Assembly (NCBI GenBank): GCA_002362155.1
Contig: DETN01000008.1
Location: 1-10,905, forward strand
Direction of reading: 5' to 3'
Source of the DNA: Lachnospiraceae bacterium UBA3287
GTDB taxonomy: Bacteria; Bacillota; Clostridia; Lachnospirales; Lachnospiraceae
DNA: 10,905 bases
Each line of letters begins with the position of its first letter. The first letter of the stretch is position 1. A program made the translations under genes and the position numbers. The notes under the pieces are model-generated. The model saw only the letters and a list, made by a program, of their open reading frames with translations. It was not told where the DNA came from and ran no database searches. Positions 1 to 5,178 of this stretch are shown here, one piece after another.

Positions 1-120
1 GCAGGTGCGCGGACTTTCGTGGAAAAAAAAACCGCGTTCCTCCACGCCCATGCGGTGCAGCTGCTCCTATGGACGTGGTATCTCGCGGATTATAATGAAG
101 TGACCATTAATTGCGCATAA
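1..120 (+). CDS. C-terminal tail of an unidentified protein (partial)
   Basis: Reading from base 1 gives 39 codons without interruption, ending in TAA at 118-120. The last residues read LADYNEVTINCA. Third codon positions are rich in G and C, as in the genes further right, and a strong terminator hairpin starts 20 nt after the stop, as expected at the end of a rightward gene. I do not recognise the family, and 39 residues are too few to assign one. An alternative is a leftward gene starting at ATG 48-50 on the minus strand, with a TATAAT at 89-94 behind it and an AGGAG about 12 nt before it. I prefer the rightward reading because of the stop-terminator spacing, but it remains uncertain. Confidence 0.4.
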   Translation, partial: AGARTFVEKKTAFLHAHAVQLLLWTWYLADYNEVTINCA

Positions 121-140
121 CGCAGCTTGAATTTAAGCCA

Positions 141-184
141 AAAAACGGCATCGCATTCTGGTAAATAAATGCGATGCCGTTTTT
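141..184 (+). terminator. Strong intrinsic terminator, probably bidirectional
   Basis: A perfect 17-bp inverted repeat (141-157 and 168-184) encloses a 10-nt loop. The right arm ends in five T residues and the left arm begins with five A residues, so the hairpin can end transcription in both directions. It lies 20 nt after the stop codon at 118-120 and most likely ends that gene. Confidence 0.9.
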
Positions 185-261
185 GGGGGCTGTTTCCTGC
201 CTGTCTGTACCCCTTGAAGTCCTGACTGCAGGCATAGTGATGCCGGTTAAGCATTTCAATG

Positions 262-286
262 ACCTGGAGAATCAGGTATGTTTTTT
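262..286 (+). terminator. Weak terminator-like hairpin
   Basis: ACCTGG at 262-267 pairs with TCAGGT at 272-277 (the innermost pair is G-U) around an AGAA loop. TTTTTT follows at 281-286 after a 3-nt gap. The stem is only 6 bp, so termination would be inefficient. No gene clearly ends just before it. Confidence 0.35.
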
Positions 287-371
287 CCGTGTCTGGATTC
301 CAGTGCCGCTGCGGGCTTCTTTGGGATTTCTTCGCTGCTCTGAATCAATGTCAGTAAACCAGCATTACCGG

Positions 372-395
372 ATCAGGCTCCATATGGGGCCTGAT
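372..395. repeat. 10-bp hairpin with ATAT loop
   Basis: ATCAGGCTCC (372-381) pairs with GGGGCCTGAT (386-395), with one G-U pair, around the loop ATAT. There is no adjacent T-run on either strand, so it is not a standard terminator. Function unknown. Confidence 0.5.
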
Positions 396-522
396 ATTTC
401 TGTCCGCTTTTTACCGGTGATTTGTCCGCCTGCTGTGGGGCACTTGTCCGGCAATGAACAGACCACTGTTCATTTTTTATGCGGCTCTCCGAGTACGGGA
501 AATATAAGTGCTGCATGAAAGA

Positions 523-560
523 GATCCGGCCGGGCTGATACCTGACCGGATCCATTTTTA
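523..560 (+). terminator. Imperfect terminator-like hairpin
   Basis: GATCCGGCC at 523-531 pairs with GACCGGATC at 544-552, with one mismatch, around a 12-nt loop. The run CATTTTTA follows at 553-560. It lies upstream of the hicAB promoter and may insulate that unit from read-through. Only moderate, because the stem has a mismatch and the T-run is short. Confidence 0.35.
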
Positions 561-589
561 AATCAGCAGTGTTTTCGGTCCTCCCGGCA

Positions 590-619
590 TTGGCATGCAC
601 ATATTACAGGCATTAAAAT
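590..619 (+). promoter_or_regulatory. Sigma-A-like promoter of the hicAB remnant
   Basis: The -35 box TTGGCA (590-595) and the -10 box TAAAAT (614-619) are separated by 18 bp, and each matches the consensus at five of six positions. Transcription would begin near 626, just before the AAGGAGG ribosome binding site at 628-634, giving a very short leader. GGCAT recurs at 587, 592 and 610 around the promoter and could be part of a HicB operator, but that is a guess. Confidence 0.55.
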
Positions 620-645
620 ACAAACACAAGGAGGACCTGAACCTT

Positions 646-810
646 TTGAAAAGACGAAGCCTGATCAAAAAAACCTGAGGAAGCAGGATTTACGCTTAAG
701 AGGAATGACCGTGATCAGGATGTGTTCACCAGGGGAAAGGATATCGGGGAAGTCCCGGGGCACAGAGCGATCAACGAAAAACCCGCAGGAAAATCCTGAG
801 GAAGCGGGGG
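646..810 (+). pseudogene. hicA: HicA-type toxin remnant, frameshifted
   Basis: A strong ribosome binding site (AAGGAGG, 628-634) precedes a TTG at 646. Translation gives MKRRSLIKK, the usual HicA start, and then stops at 676-678. Shifting one base at the A7 tract (667-673) opens a second segment from 674 that reads EEAGFTLKR, then DVFTRGKD, EVPGHRAINEK. A second, compensating shift near 785-787 returns to the first frame and gives RKILRKR. Intact HicA proteins are about 60 residues and carry a G-x-H catalytic motif before the D-[VI]-[FY] segment; here that histidine is Gln (CAG, 716-718). The usual VPRHREINEKLA segment also carries several changes (R to G, E to A, L to P). The toxin is therefore very probably dead. 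HicA is normally a small dsRBD-fold mRNA interferase, neutralised by HicB, which follows at 862. No clear stop remains at the old end. Confidence 0.8.
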
Positions 811-821
811 GCTGAAATAGG

Positions 822-838
822 CCCCTGCCCCTCAGGGG
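822..838 (+). repeat. GC-rich hairpin just before the hicB ribosome binding site
   Basis: CCCCTG (822-827) pairs with CAGGGG (833-838) around a 5-nt loop. It ends 8 nt before the GGAGGAG (847-853) that serves hicB. A stem here could help keep that site open or pause transcription. It is not followed by a T-run, so it is not an ordinary terminator. Confidence 0.45.
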
Positions 839-861
839 GGCACAAATGGAGGAGAAAATAC

Positions 862-1161
862 ATGAAAAGAGCTTTTCCGGTACTGATCAAAAAAAACGAT
901 GATGCATTCCTGGTATTCGTTCCGGATCTGGAAATCTACACTGAGGGAAAAGATATGGCAGATGCCATTGCCATGGCCAGAGATGCGATTGGAGCCAGGG
1001 GAGTGACCATGGAAGACATGGGCCAGGAGATCCCGGAAGCATCGACAGTGGAGGAGGCAGTCAGCAGGGCGAAAAAGGACGCCGATGAGATCTTTGATTA
1101 CAGCGATGGAATCATAACTTTCGTTGACGTGGATCTGGCAGCTTATCGCAGCAGGCTGTAG
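862..1161 (+). CDS. hicB: HicB-type antitoxin, lacking DNA-binding tail
   Basis: This 99-residue protein has the partially degraded RNase H fold of HicB: an N-terminal strand pair (FPVLIKKNDDAFLVFVPDLE, 5-24), a helix with repeated Ala and Met residues (about 32-45), the IPEAST segment (57-62), and a last strand (ITFVDVDL, 85-92) running into AAYRSRL. HicB neutralises the HicA mRNA interferase by covering its active site, and in longer forms it represses its own promoter. GGAGGAG at 847-853 fixes the ATG start. Many HicB proteins continue after this last strand with a ribbon-helix-helix domain introduced by a segment like DNRAVRK. Here a TAG stop falls at that junction, and the next three codons still read N-R-A, which suggests a premature stop. 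The partner toxin just upstream is broken, so this looks like an orphaned antitoxin that may be drifting or may still protect against related toxins. Confidence 0.8.
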   Translation: MKRAFPVLIKKNDDAFLVFVPDLEIYTEGKDMADAIAMARDAIGARGVTMEDMGQEIPEASTVEEAVSRAKKDADEIFDYSDGIITFVDVDLAAYRSRL

Positions 1162-1231
1162 AACAGAGCATTCGGAAAGATCCGTAAAGATTCACAGGGT
1201 CTCTTTGTGACACAATCTCCAAATTGGACTG

Positions 1232-1259
1232 TTGCGCCTCCCTTTCCCCGGCTTATAAT
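1232..1259 (+). promoter_or_regulatory. Promoter candidate for the radical-SAM-like gene
   Basis: A perfect TATAAT at 1254-1259 stands 16 bp after TTGCGC (1232-1237). Transcription would begin near 1266, about 70 nt before the ATG at 1339. Its position inside the longer open frame argues against the GTG start at 1207. Confidence 0.5.
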
Positions 1260-1302
1260 AAAGTCAGCAGAGGGTCCTTTTCAGGGACCTTCCGCAAATC
1301 TT

Positions 1303-1316
1303 CCCGGGATCCCGGG
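1303..1316 (+). repeat. 14-bp perfect palindrome in the leader
   Basis: CCCGGGATCCCGGG is a perfect dyad in the presumed untranslated leader, 22 nt before the ATG at 1339. A smaller stem, GGTCC/GGACC, lies just upstream at about 1273-1290. The palindrome could be an operator or a leader hairpin affecting translation; the sequence does not decide which. Confidence 0.5.
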
Positions 1317-1338
1317 GCTGAAGAAAGAAGTCTTAAAA

Positions 1339-2406
1339 ATGGCAGAGAACAATGTCACCAGGACCCTGGTCAGGGCGGCCGTCGCCAGGGCCCTTCGCGA
1401 AATAGAGGAAGACCAGAGGAGAGCCATGCGGCGCATCACGGATATGGGACGGCAGTTCTCCAGAAGCCGCTTCCAGATCCTTGTATTCGATATCATTCAG
1501 GAATTCCTGTCGGATGACGACAGCATCTACTATGCCATGACCGAAAACCTCCTGCAGGCCACGGATCATGATTCTCTTGCGGATTTCGGGGTCAACCTGG
1601 CCTACATGAGCTGGACCCACGGGGCCAGGATCCTGCGCCGCTCCCAGAAGGCGCTGGGCGTCTGCCTTCCCTGGGAGATCTCCCTCTGTTACGATCCCGG
1701 CAGGGAAGATTCTCTGACCCAGGACGAGATCCGCAGGATCATAGACCAGGGCAGGGAGCTGGGCATCTACACCTGGCATATCAACCAGAGATCTGCAAAA
1801 GGGCCGGGCAGTGCTCTCCCGGATCTGATGGCAGAATATCCCGACTGCGCCTTCTTCTGGGGCCTTTCCCGGAACGATCTGACCGCAGACCAGGCCTCCG
1901 CCCTGAAAAACTGCCGGAACGCCATGGTGCTCCTGAACGGAAAAGCTCGGGGCCTTACAGACTGCGCAGCCCTGCTCCGCAGGGAAAAGCTTCTTTTCGG
2001 CGTCTGGGCCTCCTACAAGGCAAAGGAGGACCTGGATGGCCTGAAGGAAGATCTTATCTCCTCCCTGGCCCGGGACACCCTGGCTCCCTATCTGGTCCTG
2101 GTCCCGGAAGAAGGGGCAGACCCTTCCGTCATGGAAGAAGCCTCCCTCTTCTGCCGCCGCGCCAGAATGGACCAGGCCGCTTCCTGCCTCCTGGTGGATT
2201 ATGCCGGAGACAGCCGGATGATCTCCGATCTGATCTGCGGCCACAGGCAGTTTCTTGCCGTCGGTCCGGACAGGAGGATCCTGTATCCCGGAAGCACCGG
2301 GGAAAGGATCTTTGACAGAGAAGCGGACCTGTCCGCCCTTTTTAAGGATATCTTTCCTCCCTGCCCGGAGGACTTCCCCGCAGAGGATCTGCCCGCCTCC
2401 GTCTGA
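1339..2406 (+). CDS. Degenerate radical-SAM-like protein without cluster motif
   Basis: This is a 355-residue soluble protein starting at ATG 1339, behind a purine-rich but weak binding site. The frame is open back to a GTG at 1207, but that extension is proline-rich, unlike a domain, and contains the promoter candidate. By recollection of family sequences, it follows a widespread clostridial radical SAM family: a helical N-terminal part (about 1-105), a segment leading into LPWEISL (110-116), helix LTQDEIRRIIDQGRELGIY (126-144), the FxxxLSRND stretch (173-180, where the family has TNG), MVLLNGKARG (196-205, family SLEG..RG), YLVLVPEEG (251-259, family YFHYMPVG) and a tail LLVDYAGDS..CGHRQFLAV (284-308). 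The family's PTxxCNLxCxGCW cluster loop is missing: after LPWEISL comes CYDPGRED. GGEPL is replaced by QRSAKGPG (150-157). The nine cysteines have no CxxxCxxC spacing. It therefore should not bind a [4Fe-4S] cluster or cleave SAM in the usual way, although the frame is intact. A structural or regulatory role is possible but unproven. It converges with the CYTH gene and shares its terminator. Confidence 0.6.
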   Translation: MAENNVTRTLVRAAVARALREIEEDQRRAMRRITDMGRQFSRSRFQILVFDIIQEFLSDDDSIYYAMTENLLQATDHDSLADFGVNLAYMSWTHGARILRRSQKALGVCLPWEISLCYDPGREDSLTQDEIRRIIDQGRELGIYTWHINQRSAKGPGSALPDLMAEYPDCAFFWGLSRNDLTADQASALKNCRNAMVLLNGKARGLTDCAALLRREKLLFGVWASYKAKEDLDGLKEDLISSLARDTLAPYLVLVPEEGADPSVMEEASLFCRRARMDQAASCLLVDYAGDSRMISDLICGHRQFLAVGPDRRILYPGSTGERIFDREADLSALFKDIFPPCPEDFPAEDLPASV

Positions 2407-2468
2407 TCCGGAAGTTTTCCTTCCCGTCAGAGTCTGTATGAATGGAATGCATCCCATGATTAAAAAAA

Positions 2469-2510
2469 CCGGCCGCCGTCAGGATCCGCAATGGTCCTGA
2501 CGGCGGCCGG
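2469..2510 (-). terminator. Strong terminator shared by convergent genes
   Basis: A perfect 16-bp GC-rich stem (2469-2484 with 2495-2510) encloses a 10-nt loop. On the minus strand it is followed at once by seven T residues (A run 2462-2468), an ideal terminator for the gene ending at 2534. On the plus strand it is followed only by TACTGTTTCTTT, so for the gene ending at 2406 it would work less well. Confidence 0.93.
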
Positions 2511-2533
2511 TACTGTTTCTTTCAGCTTTTTGA

Positions 2534-3622
2534 TCATATCTTGGCCAGGGCCGCCACCTTGTAGGCGGGATCCCCCGTCACCTCCCTGATGACATGGAAG
2601 GGCTCGGGAACGGTGAATTCCTGGTCCTCTCTCTCCAGCTTGATCTCCATGATGGCCTGATCGTCCCAGAAGGGATAGACGTCGATCTCGATATACTGGC
2701 CGCCCCTTGTCAGGCAGTACCTGGTCTTTCGGATCTGCCTTCTGGTAATATCCGCTTCCATCATGGCCTCCAGGTATTCGTGAGGGGTCAGGCGCTTTTC
2801 CAGGACAATGTACTTCATGTCCGAGACCTGCCTCTTGGTGGTCCTGTAGTAGATATAGGATCCGTCGATGCCTCTCTGGCGGACCCTGACCTCCGTGCCC
2901 GGATCGGACTTCAGATAGGTCTGCATGATCTCCACCTTGCGGCAGGAAGGATCCTTCTCCAGAGCTTCGATATCCGGGTATTCGATCAGGAAGCGCCGGT
3001 CGATCTCGTAGGGCTCGGGCTCTCCCAGAAAGCTGACCAGCTCGGACAGGAGCCTGACCATCTTTCCCTCGAAGTCCGTGGAATTGTCTATGATGCGGAA
3101 ATGGGGATGGCCCGTCCATGCGGCGATCAGTTTGTCGTCCATGGCGGCCGCTTCCTCTACGGTCTCGTACCTGGCGGCATTGTTGGCCGTGGTATAGAAT
3201 TCCTCCGCCCCCTTGGCTGCGGTGACCAGATGGAAGACCGCATCGTATCCGTCTCTGAGCTGGGTCTCGTTCCAGCCCAGGCGCTCCATCAGGGTAGAGA
3301 ATTCCTCGTCTGTCATATAGGCCTTGTTGTCCAGCTCACCCCTGTCGCAGACGATCAGGAACTTGTCCCCGGGCATATGCTCCGCGGCCTGCAGGAAGAT
3401 CTTTTCCTTCTCCATCTGCAGGGTCATCTGGCAGGTCTGATAGTCCAGGTTGGTGTTGCAGGTCCAGGGAGCCACGCCGGAGCTGATCAGCTCCGTGGCG
3501 GTCTCGGGCACAAAGAGGACCGTATAGCCCAGCTCTGAAAAACGGTTCTGGATCCAGCTCATGGCGGTAGACTTGCCGCCGCAGGGGCCGCCCGTAATAA
3601 CGATCTTTGTTATGTCTGCCAT
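2534..3622 (-). CDS. P-loop NTPase (AAA_28 type) fused to CYTH domain
   Basis: This is a 362-residue soluble two-domain protein. The N-terminal domain has a Walker A loop GGPCGGKST (11-19), a hydrophobic strand ending FLIVCDRG (88-95) as Walker B, and a nucleotide-kinase-like layout resembling the AAA_28 family that includes NadR kinase and Ttd14. From about 205 a CYTH (triphosphate tunnel) domain begins: YEIDRRFLI (205-213) stands for the ExExK signature in the altered form E206-x-D208-x-R210, followed by EVRVRQRG (244-251), TTKR (261-264), RRQIRKTRY (294-302), IEIDVY (311-316) and MEIKLE (325-330), all charged strands that line the tunnel. CYTH proteins bind or hydrolyse triphosphate compounds with divalent metal ions. 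The substrate here is unknown, and the P-loop half suggests a kinase or nucleotide sensor. GGAAGGAG seven nt before ATG 3622 fixes the start. It lies 19 nt after tetR and is probably cotranscribed with it. Confidence 0.85.
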   Translation of the reverse strand: MADITKIVITGGPCGGKSTAMSWIQNRFSELGYTVLFVPETATELISSGVAPWTCNTNLDYQTCQMTLQMEKEKIFLQAAEHMPGDKFLIVCDRGELDNKAYMTDEEFSTLMERLGWNETQLRDGYDAVFHLVTAAKGAEEFYTTANNAARYETVEEAAAMDDKLIAAWTGHPHFRIIDNSTDFEGKMVRLLSELVSFLGEPEPYEIDRRFLIEYPDIEALEKDPSCRKVEIMQTYLKSDPGTEVRVRQRGIDGSYIYYRTTKRQVSDMKYIVLEKRLTPHEYLEAMMEADITRRQIRKTRYCLTRGGQYIEIDVYPFWDDQAIMEIKLEREDQEFTVPEPFHVIREVTGDPAYKVAALAKI

Positions 3623-3641
3623 CTTAAAACTCCTTCCCGTC

Positions 3642-4205
3642 TTACTCTTTCAGTCCCTTTCCTGTCTCTTCCTCCAGGTCCCTGGCAAGCCGCAGTATGA
3701 TCTCCTTCATGCGTTCCAGGAACTGATCTGCGTCTATATCCTTTCCGTAGCCTCCGCTCAGCCATCTGGTGATCGAGCCCAGAAGAGAGTCCGACAGAAA
3801 GGTGGCAATGAATCTGTCCTCCTGATATCCCGGGAAGATTCCTTCCAGAAAAACGTCGGATATGGGCTGCAGGACCTCAATGATATAGTCCCGCAGGGAA
3901 TTCTGCCCTTCAAAGCTCAGAGCAGACCGGTAAAATTCCTTTTCGCTGTAGAAGTAGCGGCAGATCTGGGTCAGCAGGTCCCAGCCGTCGATCGGTCCCC
4001 GGGTATCGATCCCTCCCATAAAGCCCACATAGAAGATCCAGTTGACCAGGTCATACTTGTCCCGGAAATGATAGTAGAAGCTTTTGCGGTTGATCCCGCA
4101 GTCGGCGCATATGTCGGATACACTGATCTTCTCAAAAGGCTTTGCGCGCATCAGTTTTTTCATGGAAGCCGCAAGGGCGTTCTTGGTATAGTTGGAATCG
4201 GACAC
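3642..4205 (-). CDS. TetR/AcrR-family transcriptional regulator
   Basis: This is a 187-residue protein starting at GTG 4205, behind AGGAGA (4212-4217) with 6-nt spacing. The frame continues upstream to 4259, but that extra piece has no such site and covers the leader. The N-terminal helix-turn-helix is clear: FEKISVSDICADCGINRKS (24-42) followed by FYYHFRDKYDLV (43-54), the TetR signature. The C-terminal part (about 70-187) is helical and resembles the short Firmicute form seen in DhaS-type regulators (the WLSGGYGKD segment). Such proteins dimerise, bind palindromic DNA and usually repress until a ligand binds. It is the first gene of a two-gene unit with the P-loop/CYTH protein, so it probably controls that gene and itself. 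The ligand is not evident. Confidence 0.9.
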   Translation of the reverse strand: MSDSNYTKNALAASMKKLMRAKPFEKISVSDICADCGINRKSFYYHFRDKYDLVNWIFYVGFMGGIDTRGPIDGWDLLTQICRYFYSEKEFYRSALSFEGQNSLRDYIIEVLQPISDVFLEGIFPGYQEDRFIATFLSDSLLGSITRWLSGGYGKDIDADQFLERMKEIILRLARDLEEETGKGLKE

Positions 4206-4241
4206 TGGAAATCTCCTATACAGGGAAGGCAGAGCAGGTAA

Positions 4242-4257
4242 GCGGGCAAAGCCCCGC
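4242..4257 (-). promoter_or_regulatory. Dyad at the tetR transcription start (possible operator)
   Basis: GCGGG and CCCGC form an inverted repeat around CAAAGC. It covers the predicted start point near 4256 given by the promoter at 4264-4292, a typical place for autorepression by a TetR protein. It could equally be a simple leader hairpin. Confidence 0.3.
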
Positions 4258-4263
4258 AAGCTA

Positions 4264-4292
4264 ATTGTAGAGTATTTGCCCCGATTTGTCCA
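4264..4292 (-). promoter_or_regulatory. Sigma-A promoter of the tetR-CYTH unit
   Basis: Read on the minus strand, TGGACA (4292-4287) and TACAAT (4269-4264) are separated by exactly 17 bp. Each matches consensus at five of six positions. Transcription would begin near 4256, giving a leader of about 50 nt before GTG 4205. Confidence 0.7.
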
Positions 4293-4320
4293 CCGAGCCC
4301 CTCCAGCAGCATCCGCATTG

Positions 4321-4335
4321 AAAACAAGATGTTTT
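4321..4335. promoter_or_regulatory. AT-rich palindrome, candidate TetR operator
   Basis: AAAACAAGATGTTTT is a perfect inverted repeat (AAAACA/TGTTTT around AGA). It lies about 30 bp upstream of the tetR -35 box. The size and AT-rich symmetry suit a TetR-family operator, although its position upstream of the promoter is less typical for a repressor. Confidence 0.35.
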
Positions 4336-4525
4336 GTTTGTTATTTTGTTCGCCCCCTTCGGTCTTACTCCCTTCCTGTTAATGAAGCGCCTTTCACAGT
4401 ACATTCAGGCCCCGAGAACATGACATTTCCGGCAGACTGCAGACCGGGGCCGCCGGTTTCTTATCCTCCAAGGCATCGGCTTTGCTGCGGTAACCGGCAC
4501 ATTTCAGACCGCGGCATAAATCCGC
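4336..4525. other. Gene-free stretch between tetR and the suf terminator
   Basis: No credible gene was found on either strand. The long open frames through this region (for example 4192-4923 plus) lack a binding site, run into sufU on the opposite strand, and have proline- and cysteine-rich random-looking composition. I see nothing else of note. Confidence 0.5.
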
Positions 4526-4607
4526 AAAAAGAAAGAGTCCTTTTTCCCGGGCCTGAAGCTGTCAGTCTGGCTGACCTGCTTCCACCGCCGAAAAGAGGGC
4601 TCTTTCT
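4526..4607 (-). terminator. Large nested hairpin terminator of the suf operon
   Basis: On the minus strand an outer arm (4607-4590, AGAAAGAG then CCCTCTTTTC) pairs imperfectly with a second arm (4546-4530, GAAAAAGGACTCTTTCT), and the second arm runs straight into TTTTT (A run 4526-4530). Between them sits a second hairpin: GAAGC/GCTTC and GTCAG/CTGAC stacked around the loop TCTGG (within 4555-4583). It lies about 70 nt after the sufU stop. The T-run orientation shows that it acts on minus-strand transcripts. Confidence 0.7.
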
Positions 4608-4674
4608 GAATTATGCTTCCGGATTGACCGCATTACGCGCGGCCTCATCCGATCCCTTTTTGCTTTTCCTTTTT

Positions 4675-5178
4675 TTACTTTACGCCGCAGGGACCTGCTC
4701 CGCATTCGCTGGAGCCTGCCGCCGTCACATCCGCGTCCTTTACTTCCTGTCTGTTCAGTTCTTCCACCATCTGTCTCATGGTGCGCCATCCCAGGACCGC
4801 GCACTTGACTCTGGCGGGCATGTGGGAAATATCCTGAAGGGCTGCCGCCTCGTCCAGGACCTCGATCTCCTCTTCGGTGGTCTCTCCCTTGATCATGCCC
4901 ATGAAGGTGCCGGCCAGCTTTAAGGCCTCCTCCTTGGTCTGGCCGATGATCAGATCGATCATCATATCCGTGGAGGCCTGGCTGATGGCACAGCCGCTGC
5001 CGTTGAAAGCGGCGTCCTCAATGATGCCGTCCTTGACCTTCAGCTGGAGATTGATATCGTCTCCGCAGCTGGGGTTGATGCCCTGCAGGACCATGGTGGG
5101 ATTGTCCAGGTTCCTTTTGTGGGAGGGATGCAGGTTGTGTTCGTTTACGATCTCACGGTAGAGCTGTTTAATTTCCAT
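4675..5178 (-). CDS. sufU: SufU sulphur-transfer protein with Cys-bearing tail
   Basis: SufU accepts persulphide sulphur from SufS through zinc-ligand exchange and passes it to the SufBCD scaffold. The protein has 167 residues; ATG 5178 is preceded by GGGGGTGG and matches the usual start MEIKQLYREI. The zinc ligands are all present: C38 and D40 in NPSCGDD, C63 in GSGCAIS, and C126 in RVKCAVLGW, and the 18-21 residue insert between the second and third blocks typical of SufU rather than IscU is present. Bacillus SufU ends soon after this last region (about 147 residues), whereas this one carries about 20 more residues, ending ECGAGPCGVK with C159 and C164. The start overlaps the sufS stop by 11 nt, which implies translational coupling. 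It is the last gene of the operon. Confidence 0.95.
   Translation of the reverse strand: MEIKQLYREIVNEHNLHPSHKRNLDNPTMVLQGINPSCGDDINLQLKVKDGIIEDAAFNGSGCAISQASTDMMIDLIIGQTKEEALKLAGTFMGMIKGETTEEEIEVLDEAAALQDISHMPARVKCAVLGWRTMRQMVEELNRQEVKDADVTAAGSSECGAGPCGVK

Larger units (their letters stand above)
185..589. other. Gene-free stretch with small hairpins
   Basis: No reading frame here has a credible ribosome binding site or family resemblance. The two open frames (174-518 plus, 373-600 minus) have low-complexity or erratic composition, and the first starts inside the terminator. What can be seen is a series of hairpins: GGCAT/ATGCC at 231-244, a weak terminator at 262-286, a 10-bp stem with an ATAT loop at 372-395, and an imperfect stem at 523-552. 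The stretch could be old intergenic debris or could hold an uncharacterised RNA; I cannot tell which. Confidence 0.5.

Noticed and set aside
350..395. Thiamine (TPP) riboswitch-like sequence on the minus strand (CCTGATCCGGTAATGCTGG)
   Set aside because: Only the 3' half resembles the thi-box. The obligatory CTGAGA segment and the GCGnAGGGA end are absent and no thiamine gene follows.
174..518. Open frame of 114 codons on the plus strand
   Set aside because: It starts inside the right arm of the terminator at 141-184, has no ribosome binding site and no recognisable composition.
373..600. Open frame of 75 codons on the minus strand
   Set aside because: No credible binding site and random-looking composition; it runs across the hicAB promoter and two hairpins.
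674..805. 11-bp direct repeat CCTGAGGAAGC (674-684 and 795-805)
   Set aside because: Both copies sit at the ends of the hicA remnant and code for similar E/K-rich stretches; too short to claim a recombination or insertion event.
1207..1338. GTG-started N-terminal extension of the radical-SAM-like gene
   Set aside because: The added 44 residues are proline-rich and unlike a domain, contain the promoter candidate TTGCGC/TATAAT and a palindrome, and have no binding site before the GTG.
1333..2457. Long open frame of 374 codons opposite the radical-SAM-like gene
   Set aside because: It mirrors the real gene's codon pattern, is rich in G, Q and P without motifs, and would begin within the leader of the convergent transcript.
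4192..4923. Open frame of 243 codons on the plus strand
   Set aside because: It overlaps tetR and sufU, both strongly supported on the other strand, crosses the suf terminator and has no binding site.
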